Both the position numbers and the translations under genes were made by a program. Shown here in pieces: positions 48,886 through 54,472 of a stretch of DNA of 54,472 bases. Location of the stretch: positions 1-54,472 of the forward strand of contig JAJRVQ010000158.1 in assembly GCA_024277255.1 (NCBI GenBank). Reading direction: 5' to 3'. Each line of letters starts with the position of its first letter. The stretch's first letter is position 1. This DNA comes from Acidobacteriota bacterium (GTDB lineage: Bacteria; Acidobacteriota; Thermoanaerobaculia; Multivoradales; SZUA-115). The notes below the pieces were generated by a model. The model was not told the DNA's origin, did not search any database, and worked only from the letters and a program-made list of their open reading frames with translations.

Positions 48886-50822
48886 TACTTGTAGCTCCTC
48901 TGGGTCAGCTTGACGTTGTCGAACTCGAGCTTCTCCTTGTGCAGGGTCGGCTCGCCTGGGCCGTGGCCATCGGCACCGGCATCGCCGCACTCCCAGGCCG
49001 AGACGAAGCTGAACTCATCATCGCGACGCAACGCTTCGCCTTCCTCGGTCTGATGCTCCAGACGCAGATGGCAACCGCACGATTCGTCGCGGTGCAAGGC
49101 GTCGCGGCACATCAGCTCGGCGAGTTCGAAGAAGTCGGCAACTCGGCCGGCCTTCTCCAGTGACTGATTGATTTCCTCACCGTCACCCAAGACCCGCACG
49201 TCGTTCCAGAACTCCTCGCGCAGCTGCGGGATCCGCTCCAACGCCTCTTCGAGCCCCTTGCGTTGACGAGAAATACCGCAATTGTCCCAGCAGATCTTGC
49301 CCAACTCGCGATGGAAGGAATCCACCGTACGCGAGCCCTGGATCGACAGCAGCTTGTCGGTGCGCTCGCGCACCTCGTTCTCGGCATCGGCGAAGGCGGC
49401 ATCTTCGGTCGAGGGTCGATCGTCCCGCCGGTCCGCCAGGTAGTTGCCGATGGTGACCGGGATCACAAAGTAGCCATCGGCTAGCCCTTGCATCAATGCG
49501 CTGGCACCAAGCCGGTTGGCTCCATGGTCGGAGAAATTGGCTTCGCCGATGACGAACAACCCGTCCAGGTTGCTCATCAGGTTGTAGTCGACCCAGAGGC
49601 CGCCCATGGTGTAGTGCGGCGCCGGGTAGATCCGCATCGGCTGGCGGTATGGATTCTCACCGGTGATGCGCTCGTACATCTCGAACAGGTTGCCGTAGCG
49701 TTCGGCGATGGTCTCCCGGCCGAGGCGGGTGATCGCATCGGCGAAGTCGAGGAAGACTCCCACCCCGCTCGTCCCCACGCCGCGCCCCTCGTCCACCACC
49801 TGTTTGGCGTTGCGCGAAGCGACATCGCGCGGCACCAGGTTGCCGAAGCTCGGATAGCGGGCCTCCAGGAAGTAGTCACGTTCCGCCGCCGGGATCTGAT
49901 CGGCGGGGCGATGATCGCCCTCCTTCCGCGGTACCCAAATCCGGCCATCGTTGCGCAGCGACTCGCTCATCAGGGTCAGCTTCGACTGATGATCGCCGCT
50001 CGGTGGAATCGCCGTCGGGTGAATCTGCGTGAAGCAAGGGTTGGCGAAAAAGGCACCGCGCCGGTGAGCGCGCCAGATCGCCGTCGTGTTGCAACCCTTG
50101 GCATTGGTCGACAGATAGAAAACATTGGCGTAGCCGCCCGTCGCCAGCACCACGGCATCGGCGCTGTGGCGGCGGATTTCGCCCGTCTTCAGGTTGCGAG
50201 TAATCACGCCGCAGGCGCGGCCGTCGACCACCACGACATCGAGCACCTCGGTCTTCGGGTGCAGCTTGACCTTGCCGGCCTCGATCTGGCGTGCCAAGGC
50301 CTGGTAGCAGCCGAGCAACAGCTGCTGACCGGTCTGGCCGCGGGCGTAGAAGGTCCGAGATACCTGGGCGCCGCCGAAAGAGCGGTTATCGAGAAGACCA
50401 CCGTACTCGCGAGCGAAAGGAACACCCTGCGCCACCGCTTGATCGATGATGCTGAGGCTTATCTCCGCCAACCGGTACACGTTGGATTCGCGGGCTCGAT
50501 AGTCGCCGCCCTTGACGGTGTCGTAGAACAGCCGGTAGATGCTGTCGCCGTCGTTGTGATAATTCTTGGCCGCATTGATCCCGCCCTGCGCCGCGATCGA
50601 GTGGGCCCGCCGGGCGCTGTCCTGGTAGCAAAAACTGGTGACGTTGTAGCCCAACTCACCGAACGCCGCCGCCGCCGCGCCGCCGGCCAGCCCGGTTCCG
50701 ACGACGATGATCTCGTACTTGCGTTTGTTGGCCGGGTTGACCAGCTTGATACTCGCCTGGTGATTGCGCCACTGATCGGCAATAGGGCCACTCGGGATTT
50801 TCGAACTCAGTTGGTCAGTCAT
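48885..50822 (-). CDS. sdhA: Succinate dehydrogenase flavoprotein subunit
   Basis: 645 residues. Oxidises succinate to fumarate with covalent FAD. Motifs: [20 protein letters not shown] (FAD), [14 protein letters not shown] with the flavinylation His, [14 protein letters not shown] and the substrate-binding HPTAIPP and [10 protein letters not shown]. The protein is of the long type found with b558 membrane subunits (Bacillus, Bacteroidetes, Bdellovibrio). 12 bases follow the sdhC stop. Confidence 0.97.
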   Translation of the reverse strand: MTDQLSSKIPSGPIADQWRNHQASIKLVNPANKRKYEIIVVGTGLAGGAAAAAFGELGYNVTSFCYQDSARRAHSIAAQGGINAAKNYHNDGDSIYRLFYDTVKGGDYRARESNVYRLAEISLSIIDQAVAQGVPFAREYGGLLDNRSFGGAQVSRTFYARGQTGQQLLLGCYQALARQIEAGKVKLHPKTEVLDVVVVDGRACGVITRNLKTGEIRRHSADAVVLATGGYANVFYLSTNAKGCNTTAIWRAHRRGAFFANPCFTQIHPTAIPPSGDHQSKLTLMSESLRNDGRIWVPRKEGDHRPADQIPAAERDYFLEARYPSFGNLVPRDVASRNAKQVVDEGRGVGTSGVGVFLDFADAITRLGRETIAERYGNLFEMYERITGENPYRQPMRIYPAPHYTMGGLWVDYNLMSNLDGLFVIGEANFSDHGANRLGASALMQGLADGYFVIPVTIGNYLADRRDDRPSTEDAAFADAENEVRERTDKLLSIQGSRTVDSFHRELGKICWDNCGISRQRKGLEEALERIPQLREEFWNDVRVLGDGEEINQSLEKAGRVADFFELAELMCRDALHRDESCGCHLRLEHQTEEGEALRRDDEFSFVSAWECGDAGADGHGPGEPTLHKEKLEFDNVKLTQRSYK

Positions 50823-50834
50823 CGCCCTGCCCCC

Positions 50835-51542
50835 CTAGCTGACGATCCCGGTGAGGACCGCGATCGGAAATGAGATGTTGCCCGCGGCGACGATCAAGGC
50901 GAAGGCGCTGGCCAGCCGGCGGCGCCAAGGATTGAGCCTCGGATGGTTCCAGCCCAGGGTCTGGAAGAGGCTCCACAGGCCGTGGTAGAGGTGAAGGGCC
51001 AGGGCGATATTGGCCACGATGTAGAACAAGGAAACCCACCAGACGCTGAAGCCCGCCACCACGTTGTGGTACGCCTGCGCGGAGATCGATCCATCCGCCA
51101 GAGTCGTCGGATGTACAAAGTCTGGATGGACCGTGCCCCAAGTGAGGTGAAACAGGTGGTAAACGACGAACAGCAGGATGATCACGCCGCCCCACCGCAT
51201 GGTGCGTGTCGCGTAGTCGGCCTGCACAGTGTGCGCTTTGACATAGCGCTGTCCGCGCGCGGCACGACTCTGCCGGGTCACCTGCCAAGCGGCCCAAATA
51301 TGCACCAGGACGGCGACGATCAACACCCCACGGGCGATGATCAGTGCGCCACCGTGCGGTAGCGCCGGATAGCCAACCTCACGCAACCAGCTGGCGTAGT
51401 GGTTGAAGCTCTCGGCCCCCAGATACATCTTCAAATTGCCCAGCATGTGGACCAACACAAACCCGAAGAGAGCGATACCGGACAGCGCCATGATCGCCTT
51501 CTTGCCCAGAGACGAGCTGTAAAAAGTTCCGCTTTTGGACAT
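50835..51542 (-). CDS. sdhC: Succinate dehydrogenase cytochrome b558 subunit
   Basis: 235 residues from ATG 51542 (GAGGGGA upstream). Five membrane helices, one polypeptide anchor with haem-ligand histidines (LVHMLGNLKMY, LVHIWAAWQVT, FVVYHLFHLTWG, LALHLYHGLWSLFQ), typical of TIGR02046 di-haem b558. No sdhD is needed. It begins the operon sdhC-sdhA-sdhB. The gap to pcnB (51543-51751) should hold its promoter; TG-G-TAGAGT is present on the minus strand there but without a -35. Confidence 0.95.
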   Translation of the reverse strand: MSKSGTFYSSSLGKKAIMALSGIALFGFVLVHMLGNLKMYLGAESFNHYASWLREVGYPALPHGGALIIARGVLIVAVLVHIWAAWQVTRQSRAARGQRYVKAHTVQADYATRTMRWGGVIILLFVVYHLFHLTWGTVHPDFVHPTTLADGSISAQAYHNVVAGFSVWWVSLFYIVANIALALHLYHGLWSLFQTLGWNHPRLNPWRRRLASAFALIVAAGNISFPIAVLTGIVS

Positions 51543-51751
51543 CGAGTCCCCTCTTGCCGCGATCGTTGAGCCCACAGATTCGGACCCGGTTAGCTGGGAA
51601 AGACCATCGGCCCTCCGGCAGCGTGGCTACTCTGCCGCCAAGGCTCTCGTACAGGTGCCCGTAACTAGCCAACTCTACCAGGATGGCAGCGACCTGGGAC
51701 ACCCAAACGGGTGGGCAAAATACCCTCTCGCCGCACGCCGATTGGTCAGGG

Positions 51752-53044
<1,293 letters not shown>

Positions 53045-53119
53045 CTAGTGACCTACTCTAGTACTGCCAAGAAAACTCGAGTTCAGGGAGGAGCGGCACA
53101 CAGCGGGCGATTATACCCG

Positions 53120-53890
53120 CTACGGCCGAGTCCACCGCTTCTGCACTTCGCCGCTCATCTGCGGCAGCTTCACCGGCACGGTGGTCCGCTTCTCGATACC
53201 CCGGTTGGTCTTGGTCAGCACGATCAGCTGCTGGATCGCCGTGCCGACCGGTACCACCATCACTCCACCGCGCCGCAGCTGATCGATCAGCGGGTGGGGG
53301 ATGCGCGGCGGTGCGGCAGTGAGGATGATCGCGTCGAACGGAGCTTCCTGCGGCCAGCCCTGATATCCGTCGCCGACCTTGACGTGCACGTTGCGAGCGC
53401 CAAATCGCTCGAGGTTGGCGCGGGCGGTTCTAGCCACATCCGGATCGATCTCCATCGAGAATACTTGGAAAGCCAGTTGCGAGAGGATCGCCGAGTGATA
53501 GCCGGTGCCGGTGCCGATCTCGAGGACCTTCGACCCTTTGTTGAGGTTCAGCAGCGAGGTCATCAGGGCGACGACATAGGGCTGGTGAATGCTCAGATCA
53601 TCGCTGACCCGAAGCGGCTCATCGTCATAGGCGCGCGAGCGCAACTCTGGAGGAACGAACATGTGGCGCGGCACAACCGACATCACGTGCAGGAGATTGT
53701 CATCGGTGATATCGCGCTCGATCAGCTGTGTCCTGACCATCTCCGCGCGCTTGGCGTTGAACCTATCGCCCGATTGCGCGCCGCTGGAGCGGGTTGCAAG
53801 GCTGGAGACCAGCAAGGCGATGATGACCAGCACCAGCCGGGCCCATCTCCACACGACGGTCGGTCGCGGTCGTTGAAAGAGGGAAATCAC
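53120..53890 (-). CDS. pcm: Protein-L-isoaspartate O-methyltransferase, membrane-anchored or exported
   Basis: 256 residues from GTG 53890. Repairs isoaspartyl residues using S-adenosylmethionine. Motif I VLEIGTGTGYHSAILSQLA, catalytic Ser region in SIHQPYVVALMT, and GDGYQGWPQEAPFDAIILTAA are intact. A hydrophobic N-terminal segment (VVWRWARLVLVIIALLVSSLA) precedes the domain and looks like a signal or anchor, so it may act in the periplasm. It begins five bases after the stop of a second, interrupted copy. Confidence 0.9.
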   Translation of the reverse strand: MISLFQRPRPTVVWRWARLVLVIIALLVSSLATRSSGAQSGDRFNAKRAEMVRTQLIERDITDDNLLHVMSVVPRHMFVPPELRSRAYDDEPLRVSDDLSIHQPYVVALMTSLLNLNKGSKVLEIGTGTGYHSAILSQLAFQVFSMEIDPDVARTARANLERFGARNVHVKVGDGYQGWPQEAPFDAIILTAAPPRIPHPLIDQLRRGGVMVVPVGTAIQQLIVLTKTNRGIEKRTTVPVKLPQMSGEVQKRWTRP

Positions 53891-53895
53891 CGCTA

Positions 53896-54472
53896 TCAGT
53901 CTCGCTGCACTTGCGCTTCGCCGGTCATGGGTACGAATCGTACCGCTGTAATGCGCTCGCGCTCGTAACTGTGCTCAGTTCGTGTCACCAGTTCCAACAC
54001 CTGAATGCTATCTCCCACCGGCAGAACCATCCGCCCACCGACCTCCAACTGTTCGAGCAAAGGGCCCGGAATCTCGCGCGGAGCGGCGGTCAGGATGATG
54101 GCATCGAAGGGTCCTTCCTCCGCCCACCCTTGGTAGCCATCGCCGATACGCACCTCGACTTTATCGAATCCCTACTTGGCCAACCGCCTCTGCGCCTGCC
54201 GGCCCAGAGCTTCGACGATCTCGATACTGTAGACCCTGCCGGCGACCTGCGACATCACCGCTGCATGGTAGCCGGAGCCGGTCCCCACTTCGAGAACACG
54301 GTCGGCGGAGTCAAGATCGAGCAGCTGGGTCATCAAAGCAACGATGTAGGGCTGAGAAATGGTCTGATCGAGGCCGATCGGCAGAGGATGATCTTCATAG
54401 GCCTGGGCTCGATAGCTCTCCGGAACGAACTCATGGCGAGGTACTCGGCGCATCGCGGCCAGCACTTCCGGC
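53896..54472 (-). pseudogene. Second protein-isoaspartate methyltransferase, in-frame TAG, partial at right edge
   Basis: One continuous frame encodes a PIMT like its neighbour: [54 protein letters not shown], then a TAG at 54174-54172 where a leucine is expected (LAK-stop-GFDKVEVRIGDGYQGW), followed by FDAIILTAAPREIPGPLLEQL to the TGA at 53896. Frame is unbroken on both sides, so one base change from TTG would restore it. The N terminus lies outside the window. A nonsense mutation, a sequencing error or read-through are all possible. Confidence 0.85.

Noticed and set aside
49488..50873. 461-codon plus-strand open frame opposite sdhA
   Set aside because: sdhA is unmistakable; the antisense frame has no domain features.

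Overview
This 54.5-kb, GC-rich window looks like chromosomal DNA of a didermal (Gram-negative) bacterium, most probably an Acidobacteriota member (moderate confidence). The signs are ECF sigma factors of the TIGR02999 type paired with Ser/Thr kinases that carry TPR tails, a VWFA-related exported protein, Kdo/lipid A genes, a twin-arginine translocase, B. subtilis-type succinate dehydrogenase (one b558 membrane subunit), GSI-alpha glutamine synthetase and several PilZ proteins. I see no rRNA, tRNA, CRISPR array, insertion sequence or prophage. Coding density is high, with 43 gene calls, two of them broken and one more cut by the left edge.

Layout. 1-6.6 kb: partial exported VWA-like protein (minus), then oligopeptidase B and a three-gene ABC-2 exporter (plus). 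6.7-10.3 kb: ECF sigma factor translationally coupled to a receptor-like Ser/Thr kinase. 10.3-16.7 kb: four minus-strand envelope genes, namely an exported protein of unknown function, a PQQ-type sugar dehydrogenase, a PilZ-TM-AMIN fusion and a membrane-anchored carbohydrate-binding-like protein. 16.8-24.6 kb: a Kdo/lipid A operon, kdsB-pyrG-kdsA-kdsD-kdsC-lpxL-like-alkaline phosphatase superfamily lipoprotein. It holds CTP supply, Kdo synthesis and activation, and an acyltransferase. 24.8-25.3 kb: remnant of a di-heme peroxidase, followed by the best intrinsic terminator in the window. 25.5-28.8 kb: second kinase, tail-to-tail with a second ECF sigma factor. 29.2-32.1 kb: tatC-tatA divergent from a C-terminal processing protease. 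32.3-36.3 kb: a tripartite outer-membrane protein, a Smr protein and UppP. 36.4-40.6 kb: a 143-bp long-hairpin element, rmlB-rmlC, a DUF4301 protein and a triple-DUF3011 protein. 40.7-45.8 kb: glnA, a small membrane protein, TVP38/TMEM64, a MerA-like flavoprotein and a tandem PilZ protein. 45.8-54.5 kb: a carboxypeptidase-regulatory-like protein, sdhCAB, poly(A) polymerase and two protein-isoaspartate methyltransferase genes, the upstream one interrupted by an in-frame TAG.

Themes. The window is dominated by cell-envelope construction (Kdo, rhamnose precursors, undecaprenyl phosphate recycling, Tat export, outer-membrane protein) and by phospho- and c-di-GMP-type signalling. Three points stand out: (i) both sigma factors have a Pro-Thr pair where ordinary ECF factors have an acidic stretch in region 2, next to Ser/Thr kinases, suggesting phospho-activation; (ii) all five convergent gene pairs overlap at their 3' ends; (iii) an extended -10-like motif TGnTAnnnT recurs upstream of plus-strand genes, several times placed so that the transcript would be leaderless.
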